Shown piece after piece: positions 49,122 through 56,893 of a DNA stretch of 64,000 nt. The notes beneath the pieces are model-generated. The model did no database searches, was not told the origin of the DNA, and worked only from the letters and a program-made list of their open reading frames with translations. The stretch's first letter is position 1. Each line of letters starts with the position of its first letter. The DNA comes from an uncultured Selenomonadales bacterium (GTDB taxonomy: Bacteria; Bacillota; Negativicutes; Selenomonadales; Selenomonadaceae). A program made the translations under genes and the position numbers. Location: the NCBI GenBank assembly GCA_946407095.1, contig CAMJMR010000009.1, forward strand, positions 1 to 64,000. The letters are read 5' to 3'.

Positions 49122-49898
49122 TTGCGATTAATCGGCATTGCGACTTGCATGTTGGCTGCGCTGATTGCCGCCGTGATTTTGCTTTTGCCCGAACCCGAAG
49201 GCTTCCCGATTCTGGAATATCATCAGGTGACGGACAAGCCGCTTGACCCCGCCTTTGATGTGTACAACGTGCCGCCTGCCGCCTTCGCCGAACAACTGGA
49301 CTATCTGCAGGCGGAGGGCTACACGACGATAACGCTCAACGATTTCATGTACGCGGTGCGCGGCTACAGGAAATTGCCCGAAAAGCCGATTGTCCTGACC
49401 TTCGACGACGGCTACGCCGACAATTACTCGGAGATGCTGCCGATATTGGAGGCGCACGGCATGACGGCAGTCATCTACGTCATATCGAACGAACTGGGCA
49501 AGGCGGGCTACCTGACGTTCGACGAGCTAAAGGACATGCAACGGCGCGGCATCGAAATAGGTTTGCACACGGCTGACCATTTGGCACTGACTTCGCTGGA
49601 CGAGGCGGCAAGGCGGCGGCAAGTGCGCGAATCGAAAATCCTTTTGGAGTGGAGCGGGCTTGAGGCGATAGGCAGTCTGTCCTACCCCAACGGCGCGTAC
49701 AATCCCGAAGTCGAACAGCTTTTGCGCGAGGAAAATTACTTGACGGCTGTGACGGGCGAGGCGGGCTTGAATACGCTTGAAACGAATCCCTACGAGCTTT
49801 ACCGCATACACATACGCCGCCCGCGCTTCGGGCTGACGGAATTCAAGCTTCGTTTGTTCAAGGCGACGTTCTTCGCCAAGTTGCGGAACATTTTCTAG
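49122..49898 (+). CDS. Polysaccharide deacetylase family protein (TTG start)
   Basis: FPILEYHQVTD...KPIVLTFDDGYADNYSEMLPILE...GIEIGLHTADHLAL. Confidence 0.9.
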   Translation: MRLIGIATCMLAALIAAVILLLPEPEGFPILEYHQVTDKPLDPAFDVYNVPPAAFAEQLDYLQAEGYTTITLNDFMYAVRGYRKLPEKPIVLTFDDGYADNYSEMLPILEAHGMTAVIYVISNELGKAGYLTFDELKDMQRRGIEIGLHTADHLALTSLDEAARRRQVRESKILLEWSGLEAIGSLSYPNGAYNPEVEQLLREENYLTAVTGEAGLNTLETNPYELYRIHIRRPRFGLTEFKLRLFKATFFAKLRNIF

Positions 49899-49904
49899 GT
49901 GCTG

Positions 49905-50150
49905 TTGCTAAAAAAGTGCGCAACGAATTTTGAGGCCGCCAAGGATGGCGGCCGCGCCGCGTACTGAGCGTGACGCGAAGTAGCGGCGCACACACGGCTG
50001 ACTGGGACGCGGACGTTGCGGCGGTGGTCGCTATCCGCCCCTGCGAGGCGGGTTTCTTTGCTACTTTCTTTCCCCGGCGAAAGAAAGTAGATCCTAAATA
50101 TAAGAGCTAATCGAATCGCCGAATCGGAGCCGACAATTTACCAACACGCC
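49905..50150 (-). repeat. Composite intergenic repeat, family A
   Basis: GGCCGCCAAGGATGGCGGCCG...GGCTGACTGGGACGCGG...CGCCCCTGCGAGGCGGGTTTCTTTGCTACTTTCTTTCC...GAAAGAAAGTAGATCCTAA...CGAATCGGAGCCGACAATTTACCAAC. Confidence 0.85.
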
Positions 50151-50237
50151 CTAATCCCTTGCCCCTCATTCGGCAGGAAAATGGCGTTGTTGGCAGAATG
50201 AAATTTCAATCATAAAAAAAATCGCGAGGAGATTTTT

Positions 50238-50756
50238 ATGGACATAGGTCAAGAGGCAAAGAGTTGGATAATTTCAATCACATCAGCAGTCTTGGTGGCA
50301 TTGCTGATTCGTTATTTTATCGTGGAGCTGTACGTCGTCGACGGTCCGAGCATGCAACCGACATTGCAGGACGGCGAGCGGCTGGTCGTAAACAAATTCA
50401 TTTACCATTGGCGCAACCCGCTGAAGGGCGAGGTCGTCATCTTCCGCTATCCGCGAGACCACAGCCGCGACTTTATCAAGCGCGTAATAGCGACGGGCGG
50501 CGACACCATCGAGATTAAAGACGGTCACGTTTTCGTCAATGACGCGCTTGTCAACGAGGATTACATATCGGAAAAGACGCGCACCGAATATCCCAAGCAA
50601 ACCGTGCCCGAAGGTACGCTTTTCGTCTGCGGAGACAATCGGCGCAACTCATTGGATTCGCGCTTCCCCGACGTGGGCTTCGTGCCGTTGGAACTCGTCA
50701 AGGGCAAGGCCGCGCTGATTTTCTGGCCGATTGACTACATTGCCGCTCTGCCGTGA
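50238..50756 (+). CDS. lepB: Signal peptidase I
   Basis: VDGPSMQPTLQDGERLVVNKFIYHW...RVIATGGDTIEIKDGHVFVN...GDNRRNSLDSR. Confidence 0.95.
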   Translation: MDIGQEAKSWIISITSAVLVALLIRYFIVELYVVDGPSMQPTLQDGERLVVNKFIYHWRNPLKGEVVIFRYPRDHSRDFIKRVIATGGDTIEIKDGHVFVNDALVNEDYISEKTRTEYPKQTVPEGTLFVCGDNRRNSLDSRFPDVGFVPLELVKGKAALIFWPIDYIAALP

Positions 50757-51592
50757 ACAGCAACTTCTACGCGGCAATAACGGTCGTCCTGTGGGGAGCA
50801 ATGCCCGCGCTTACCAAAGACTTGCTCAACGCCCTGCCGAATTTCGAGACGTTGGCTTTAAGCTCTGCGTTCGCGTTTTTGTTTCTGTTCGCGGTGAACA
50901 GGCGGGAAGGCACGCTTAAAAATTTTTCGGCGGAAGAAATTTTGACGGCGGCGGGCTTGGGCTTTTTGGGGCTGTTCCTGTATTCGGCGTTTTTCTACTA
51001 CGGCTTGGCGCGCATGACATCGCAAGAGGCTTGCATACTCAACTACCTGTGGCCGCTGATGATAGTTTTGTTTTCCTGCCCGATACTGGGCGAGCCGCTG
51101 ACTAAGCGAAAACTTTTGGCGGTCGGGATGTCGTTCGTCGGCGTGGTCGTGATGATGGGCGGCGCGTCCGATTTTTCGGCGGAAAAGCTTTGGGGCGCAT
51201 TGGCTTGCGTGACGGCGGCGGCGTGCTACGGTTTATTCTCGGTGCTAAACAAAAGGCGGCGGCTCAACCAAAAGCTTGCCATGATGATAATCTGGGCTGT
51301 GACGGCGATTTGCGCATTCGCGGCGGGATATTTTTCGGAGACGTGGCTTTTGCCCGGCGCACGGCAAATCGTCGGGCTGCTGTGGCTGGGCGTCGTGATT
51401 AACGCGGTCGCCTATCTGACGTGGGCATTGGCTCTGGAGAAAACGTCTAACACTGCGCGGACGGCGAATCTTGCCTATCTGGTGCCGATATTGGCGATTT
51501 TTATATCGACGTTTGCTTTCGGCGAAGAACTGTCGCCCGCCGTGATTCCCGCGTTGATTCTGATACTCGGCGGCATTTTAATCAACAAGTGA
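50753..51592 (+). CDS. EamA/DMT family transporter (GTG start)
   Basis: Ten-TM EamA pattern; ITVVLWGAMPALTKDLLNALPNFETLALSSAFAFLFLF...YLWPLMIVLFSCPILGEPLTKRKLLA. Confidence 0.85.
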   Translation: MNSNFYAAITVVLWGAMPALTKDLLNALPNFETLALSSAFAFLFLFAVNRREGTLKNFSAEEILTAAGLGFLGLFLYSAFFYYGLARMTSQEACILNYLWPLMIVLFSCPILGEPLTKRKLLAVGMSFVGVVVMMGGASDFSAEKLWGALACVTAAACYGLFSVLNKRRRLNQKLAMMIIWAVTAICAFAAGYFSETWLLPGARQIVGLLWLGVVINAVAYLTWALALEKTSNTARTANLAYLVPILAIFISTFAFGEELSPAVIPALILILGGILINK

Positions 51593-51599
51593 ATTACGA

Positions 51600-51702
51600 G
51601 GCTAGAAATGCGCAACATTTCGTTTCGGCGCGGCGATTAACTTTGAAGTGTCGGACGGCACGGCGCGTTATCTGTTCCGCCGCTTTCAAAGCGGCCGGCG
51701 GC
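51600..51702 (+). repeat. Intergenic repeat, family B
   Basis: GCTAGAAATGCGCAACATTTCGTTTCGGCGCGGCGATTAACTTTGAAGTGTCGGACGGCACGGCGCGTTATCTGTTCCGCCGCTTTCAAAGCGGCCGG. Confidence 0.78.
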
Positions 51703-51746
51703 ATTTTAATCAACCAGTAAATCTTGCACGATTGGAGGTTGTTAGT

Positions 51747-52667
51747 TTGTTTGGGAAAAGTGTTACAGCCATTAAAAATTTTTCGGCGGAGGAAATTCGT
51801 ACGGTCTTGGACGCGGCTTACAAGTTCAAGCAAATCATTCGGCGCGGCGGCAATAAAAAGCTGTCGAACCTGCGCGGCAAGGCGATAGTCAATCTGTTTT
51901 ACGAGCCGTCGACGCGAACGCGTACGTCCTTTGAGCTGGCGGGCAAGTACCTCGGCGCGGACGTGGTAAGCATAAACAGCGGCACCAGTTCAATCGTCAA
52001 GGGCGAAAGTCTTCGCGACACGTTGAGGACGATTGAGGCGATGGGCGTCGATGCGATTGTCATGCGGCACAAGGCGGAGGGCGCGGCCGATTTCGCGACG
52101 CAAGTCGTCAAGCCCGTGATAATCAACGCAGGCGACGGTGCTCACGCGCACCCCTCGCAAGCACTGCTTGACTTGTTCACGATTGAACAGCGCAAAGGTC
52201 GTTTGGCGGGGCTCAAGGTTGCGATTGTCGGCGATATCCTTCACAGCCGCGTTGCCCGCTCCGATGTCTACGCTATGACGCGCATGGGCATGGAAGTTCG
52301 CTTTGCGGGCTTCAAGACGCTGTTGCCGAGATTTTTTGAGTTCGACGGCGTGAAAGTTTACGAAAGCCTCGACGAGGCGATTAGCGGCGTCGATGTGATT
52401 AACGTCCTGCGCATTCAGCTTGAGCGGCAACAGGCGGGGCTTTTCCCTTCGACGCGGGAATATGCGCGGGTCTTCGGCATTAACGACGAACGCTTGAGGC
52501 TTGCGGCGGACGACGTGCTTATCCTGCATCCGGGGCCGCAGAACAAGGGGCTTGAAATTTCGTCGGCAGTCACCTATTGCGAGCAGTCGGCGATTCACGA
52601 CCAAGTTCAAAACGGCGTGGCAGTTCGCATGGCTTTGCTCGATTTGACATTGGGAGGCGGCGCGTGA
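51747..52667 (+). CDS. pyrB: Aspartate carbamoyltransferase, catalytic subunit (probable TTG start)
   Basis: NLFYEPSTRTRTSFELAGKYLGADVVSINSGTSSIVKGESLRDTLRT; GGAGG at 51734; longer ORF start lies in the repeat. Confidence 0.93.
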   Translation: MFGKSVTAIKNFSAEEIRTVLDAAYKFKQIIRRGGNKKLSNLRGKAIVNLFYEPSTRTRTSFELAGKYLGADVVSINSGTSSIVKGESLRDTLRTIEAMGVDAIVMRHKAEGAADFATQVVKPVIINAGDGAHAHPSQALLDLFTIEQRKGRLAGLKVAIVGDILHSRVARSDVYAMTRMGMEVRFAGFKTLLPRFFEFDGVKVYESLDEAISGVDVINVLRIQLERQQAGLFPSTREYARVFGINDERLRLAADDVLILHPGPQNKGLEISSAVTYCEQSAIHDQVQNGVAVRMALLDLTLGGGA

Positions 52668-52915
52668 TGTTTTTTCTCAGCAAAGACGGTGCCACTGCTC
52701 TCAACAGTTCGTTCGTGAAAGGACTCTTTATCGACTGGTCATACGGAGTTGTAGCAACTGTATACGCCAAAACCTCAAACAGTTCATATAAAGAGGGTTC
52801 AACTGATGATGTTTGGCTGGCGACATTCAATACTGGTGATGGGGAAAAAAATTTCAGAGCGGCAAAAAAATATCTGGCAAATTTGGTCAAGATATTGAAC
52901 GGAGGCGGCGAATGA
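52667..52915 (+). CDS. Small protein of unknown function, coupled to pyrB
   Basis: MMFFLSKDGATALNSSF...AAKKYLANLVKILNGGGE; TGATG overlap with the pyrB stop. Confidence 0.55.
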   Translation: MFFLSKDGATALNSSFVKGLFIDWSYGVVATVYAKTSNSSYKEGSTDDVWLATFNTGDGEKNFRAAKKYLANLVKILNGGGE

Positions 52916-53118
52916 TGTTTATCAGACTTCGCAACGAAGATTATATCAACACTGACGAAATAAAAATTTTCAGCCTGACGCACGGCGACGAACCGATTGC
53001 GCGCGCTGTCGAAAAGAACGGCGAAGTTCACGACGTAAAAGGTTTTTCCAACCGTCACGAGGCGGAAAAGTGGCTTGCCGACCTGATAACCGAATTGAAC
53101 GGGGGCAAAGTCTTATGA
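52912..53118 (+). CDS. Small protein of unknown function, coupled, between pyrB and pyrC
   Basis: MMFIRLRNEDYINTDEIKIFSL...EAEKWLADLITELNGGKVL; ATGA overlap with the previous ORF. Confidence 0.55.
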   Translation: MMFIRLRNEDYINTDEIKIFSLTHGDEPIARAVEKNGEVHDVKGFSNRHEAEKWLADLITELNGGKVL

Positions 53119-54425
53119 ATCAAACGTGGCAGTTCCAAAATAAATTTCAATCGTTGCTGATTCGCGGCGGGCGAGTGCTTGACCCTGCCAACGACTTCGA
53201 CGACAAGGCAGACGTTTTGATTGTCGACGGGAAAATCGCGGCGGTTGCGCCCGACATCGATTCCCCCGCGCAGATTGTCTACGACGCGGCGGGCAAGCTT
53301 GTCGTGCCGGGACTGATTGATATGCACGTCCACCTCCGCGAGCCGGGACAGGAGGCTAAGGAAGACTTCCTAAGCGGCGCAAAGGCGGCGGCAGCGGGCG
53401 GCTTCACGACGGTCGCCACTATGCCCAACACATCCCCCGCCGTCGACAACGCGGCATTGGTTCGGGCTATGGTTAAGCGCGCCGAGGACGTCGGGCTTGT
53501 CAACATAAAAATTATCGGCGCAGTCACCAAAGGGCAGCAAGGGCAGGAACTTGCCGAAATGCGCGATATGATGACGGCGGGTGCGGTTGCCTTCAGCGAT
53601 GACGGACACTTCGACGACAACGCCAGGATTTTCCTAAACGCGCTGGACTATCTGCACGACACGGGCAAGGTTATCATTTGTCACGAGGAGGAGACCGAGC
53701 TTGTCAAAGGCGGCGTCATGAACGAGGGCAAACGCTCTGCCCTGCTTGGGCTCAAAGGACGCCCGACGGTCGCCGAGGACATTGCGGTTGCGCGAGACGT
53801 TTTGCTTGCCGAATACACGGGCGGGCGCGTTCACATTGCGCATATCAGCTCTGCGCGGGCGGTCGATATCGTTCGCGAGGCTAAGCGGCGCGGCGTGAAG
53901 GTTACGGCCGAAGTCACGCCGCAACACTTGACTATGACGGAAGATTTGGTTAATCCCGCCGATGCGTCGACGAAAATTAACCCGCCGCTTAGGACGCAAG
54001 CCGATTGCGAGGCGATGTTGGCGGGTTTGCTTGACGGCACGATTGACGCGATTGTTACAGACCATTCGCCGCACGCGCCTGAAGAAAAAGACCGAGAATA
54101 CATTTACGCGCCGAGCGGCTTCCCCGGCTTGGAGACGAGCGTCGGCGTCTTGCTGACCGAGCTGTATCACACGGGCAAGATTGATTTGCAGACGTTAATC
54201 AGCAAGATGACGGCGGAACCTGCGCGGCTGTTCGGGCTTGAGGCGGGGACGTTGTCTGTCGGCGCGCCCGCTGACGTGACGATTATTGACCCCGAATTGA
54301 CTTGGACGGTCGACGCGAAAAATTTTTACACGCGCGGAAGTCATTCGCCGTTCGTCGGCCGCAAGCTGAAAGGTCGGGCGGTCGCCACAATCGTCCGCGA
54401 TAACCTAATGACGCTCAACCAATGA
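53115..54425 (+). CDS. pyrC: Dihydroorotase
   Basis: LVVPGLIDMHVHLREPGQEAKEDFLSGAKAAAAGGFTTVATMPNTSP...VTDHSPHAPEEK. Confidence 0.95.
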   Translation: MNQTWQFQNKFQSLLIRGGRVLDPANDFDDKADVLIVDGKIAAVAPDIDSPAQIVYDAAGKLVVPGLIDMHVHLREPGQEAKEDFLSGAKAAAAGGFTTVATMPNTSPAVDNAALVRAMVKRAEDVGLVNIKIIGAVTKGQQGQELAEMRDMMTAGAVAFSDDGHFDDNARIFLNALDYLHDTGKVIICHEEETELVKGGVMNEGKRSALLGLKGRPTVAEDIAVARDVLLAEYTGGRVHIAHISSARAVDIVREAKRRGVKVTAEVTPQHLTMTEDLVNPADASTKINPPLRTQADCEAMLAGLLDGTIDAIVTDHSPHAPEEKDREYIYAPSGFPGLETSVGVLLTELYHTGKIDLQTLISKMTAEPARLFGLEAGTLSVGAPADVTIIDPELTWTVDAKNFYTRGSHSPFVGRKLKGRAVATIVRDNLMTLNQ

Positions 54426-54433
54426 AAAATTTC

Positions 54434-54463
54434 CGCCCCCTGCCGAAGCGCGGGGGTTTTTTT
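54434..54463 (+). terminator. Terminator of the pyr operon
   Basis: CGCCCCCTGCCGAAGCGCGGGGGTTTTTTT. Confidence 0.8.
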
Positions 54464-54532
54464 GCGCCAAAATCTTGTACCTTTCCCCTTGCCCGTGATA
54501 TAATCGCGAAAAATTTTTTTGGAGTGATTCAC

Positions 54533-54724
54533 ATGTTTGGTATCGGAGTCCCCGAACTCATTTTGATTTTGATAATCGGCTTGGTCGTCTTCGGCCCCGG
54601 CAAGTTGCCCGGTGTCGGCAAGGCATTGGGTCAAAGCATCAAGGAATTCAAGCAGGCGAATTCCGACGACCCCAAGACCATCGACGTAGCCGAACAAAAA
54701 AAACTTGACGCCGAGAAAAAATGA
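54533..54724 (+). CDS. tatA: Twin-arginine translocase TatA/E family subunit
   Basis: MFGIGVPELILILIIGLVVFGPGKLPGVGKALGQSIKEFKQA. Confidence 0.93.
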   Translation: MFGIGVPELILILIIGLVVFGPGKLPGVGKALGQSIKEFKQANSDDPKTIDVAEQKKLDAEKK

Positions 54725-55476
54725 GCGAGCCTGAAAAAAATTCCGCGCAGGACGAACAAGACAAAGTTCCCGCCGAGGACGACGGCACCATGCCGTTGCT
54801 TGAACACTTGGCGGAGCTTCGTTCGCGGATAATCAAATCGCTGTTGGCAATTGCGTTCGGCAGTGGCGTGGCGTATCTTTTCCTGGACGAAATCACGCAG
54901 TGGCTGACTTTGCCCGTCGGCAAGCTCTACTACATGAAACCCGGCGAGGCATTCTTCACGTATCTGAAAATCGACATAGCGGCGGGCTTTTTAATTGCCT
55001 TGCCGATAATTTTTTATCACGCGTGGAGATTCTTCCTGCCCGCGCTGACGAAGGGCGAGCGTTCCGTCTTGGGAATACTGGTGCCCGCGTCGGTGGCGTT
55101 ATTCTTCGTGGGCTTGGCGTTTTCGTTCTTCCTCATCTTGCCGACCGCGCTGAAATTCTTCATGGGCTTCGGCGAGGAGTCTGAAAATCTGCAAACGATG
55201 TTCTCATTCGGTAGCTACTTCGAGTTCGTGATATTGTTCGTGCTACCGTTCGGCTTCGTCTTCGAGTTGCCGCTGGTGATAATCGTCTTGGGCAAGCTGG
55301 GCATTTTGACGAGCGAGAAGCTGGGCAAGTATCGCCGCTACGTATTTTTCTTTTCGTTCGTTATCGGCGCGCTGGTCACGTCGCCCGACGTGATAACGCA
55401 AGTCGCCGTGGCAATCCCCGTCGTCCTGCTCTACGAGGTCGGCTATCTTGTCGTGAAGTACATCCTAAGGCGGTGA
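54721..55476 (+). CDS. tatC: Twin-arginine translocase subunit TatC
   Basis: MPLLEHLAELRSRIIKSLLAIAFGSGVAYLF...ITQVAVAIPVVLLYEVGYLV. Confidence 0.94.
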   Translation: MSEPEKNSAQDEQDKVPAEDDGTMPLLEHLAELRSRIIKSLLAIAFGSGVAYLFLDEITQWLTLPVGKLYYMKPGEAFFTYLKIDIAAGFLIALPIIFYHAWRFFLPALTKGERSVLGILVPASVALFFVGLAFSFFLILPTALKFFMGFGEESENLQTMFSFGSYFEFVILFVLPFGFVFELPLVIIVLGKLGILTSEKLGKYRRYVFFFSFVIGALVTSPDVITQVAVAIPVVLLYEVGYLVVKYILRR

Positions 55477-55480
55477 CGGC

Positions 55481-56137
55481 ATGAAAATGTTTTTGGCGGA
55501 ATTTTTGGCGGCAATCTGCGCGGCGTTGGTTTTGAGCCACTACTTCAGCGATAAGCCTGCCGAGCCTCCGCCTCAAAAGGTTATCGTTCAAGTCGAACAG
55601 CAGACCGTTGCCCCCGTCAAGCCGTCGAACGTCGACGCACCACCGCCCGCTGAGGACGAGCCGAAAAATTATTTTGCCAACGGTCAATTCAAAGTCGGTG
55701 CAGACTTGCCTGCGGGCGAATACCTTGCTGTCGGCACGGGCTACGTTGAAGTCGCCAAGTCGAGCGGCGGCGGCGTGAACAACATCCTCGTCAACGACAA
55801 CATCGAAAACACGCAACGCTACATTGCAGCCGCTGACGGCGAATACGTCAAAGTCACGGGCGATATAAAGCTGTATCCTTCAGCGGACGCGCCCAAGCTT
55901 GACACGAGCGGCAAATTGCAGGCAGGGCAATACAAGGTCGGCGTCGACATTCCTCCCAGCGAATACAAAATCTTTTTGGAGGCTGGCGGCTACTTCGCCG
56001 TCACGAAAGACACGCGTCACGCCTACGTCAAGAATCAGTTTACGAACGAAGGCGGACAATTCTACGCCACGGTCGCCGAAGGGCAATATTTGCAGATAAA
56101 GGCAGGCACGGGCGAATTCGTCGGAGCCGCTCAATAA
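55481..56137 (+). CDS. Membrane-anchored protein with two repeated beta-type domains
   Basis: N-terminal TM, proline linker, repeated FKVGADLPAGEYLAVG / YKVGVDIPPSEYKIFL. Confidence 0.6.
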   Translation: MKMFLAEFLAAICAALVLSHYFSDKPAEPPPQKVIVQVEQQTVAPVKPSNVDAPPPAEDEPKNYFANGQFKVGADLPAGEYLAVGTGYVEVAKSSGGGVNNILVNDNIENTQRYIAAADGEYVKVTGDIKLYPSADAPKLDTSGKLQAGQYKVGVDIPPSEYKIFLEAGGYFAVTKDTRHAYVKNQFTNEGGQFYATVAEGQYLQIKAGTGEFVGAAQ

Positions 56138-56175
56138 AAAAAATCCCCTGCAACTTCGCGGGGGATAATTTTTTT
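56136..56175. terminator. Bidirectional terminator
   Basis: AAAAAAATCCCCTGCAACTTCGCGGGGGATAATTTTTTT. Confidence 0.75.
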
Positions 56176-56188
56176 GCCCGAAAAAAAA

Positions 56189-56893
56189 TCAGTCCAGTTC
56201 GTTGGCGTCCTTAGGGTTGTGAGCCAAAATTTTCTTGCCGCTGAACATGCTTGAAATTTCGCTTTCGCCCTCCATGAACTCGGCGCGAATGACCATGTAC
56301 AAATGCCCGATGGCGAAAAGGATTATGAACCAGGCAACGTAGTGGTGAATGTAATGGGACATCATTTCGCTGCCGACAAGCACGTTGACCCAGCCGAAAA
56401 GCATTCCGCCCGTCGACGAGGGATTTGTCATGAAGTACATGGCGAAGCCCGTCAAAATCTCAATGGCAAGCAAAACGTACAGAGCGGCATAGGAACCGCG
56501 AGCCAACGGATTGCGCAGGAAGGAGGCGTGATGCGGTCTTATCAGCATGTAGTGGAGCGCAACGTCGACGGTCTCTTCGTAGAAATGCCCCTCCCACACG
56601 CGCGGGAACAGACGGTCGCCCTTGTTGATTATGAAGCCGTAAATCCGCAGAATCAACGACGCGCACAGGATAAACGCCGACGTGAAATGAATGTCGCGCA
56701 CCAAATCCATTGACGTTATCGAAAAGACGGGCTCGGTTATCGCAACGTTCATGGGCTTGGTTATCAGCAAACCCGTCGCGAAGAGTATCACGATTTGAGA
56801 CGCCATAATCCAATGGAAAATGCGCAGGAACGGGCTGAAGATGTAAAATTCCTTGCGCTTGACTTCCTTGACAGATTTAATCGCCACAGCCAA
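56189..56893 (-). CDS. Ni/Fe-hydrogenase b-type cytochrome subunit
   Basis: FYIFSPFLRIFHWIMASQIVILFATGLLI...HHYVAWFIILFAIGHLYMVIRAEFMEGES. Confidence 0.92.
   Translation of the reverse strand: MAVAIKSVKEVKRKEFYIFSPFLRIFHWIMASQIVILFATGLLITKPMNVAITEPVFSITSMDLVRDIHFTSAFILCASLILRIYGFIINKGDRLFPRVWEGHFYEETVDVALHYMLIRPHHASFLRNPLARGSYAALYVLLAIEILTGFAMYFMTNPSSTGGMLFGWVNVLVGSEMMSHYIHHYVAWFIILFAIGHLYMVIRAEFMEGESEISSMFSGKKILAHNPKDANELD

Noticed and set aside
51648-51746. N-terminal extension of pyrB (MSDGTARYLFRRFQSGRRHF...)
   Set aside because: Translated from a family B repeat; TTG at 51747 has a good GGAGG and matches the expected PyrB start
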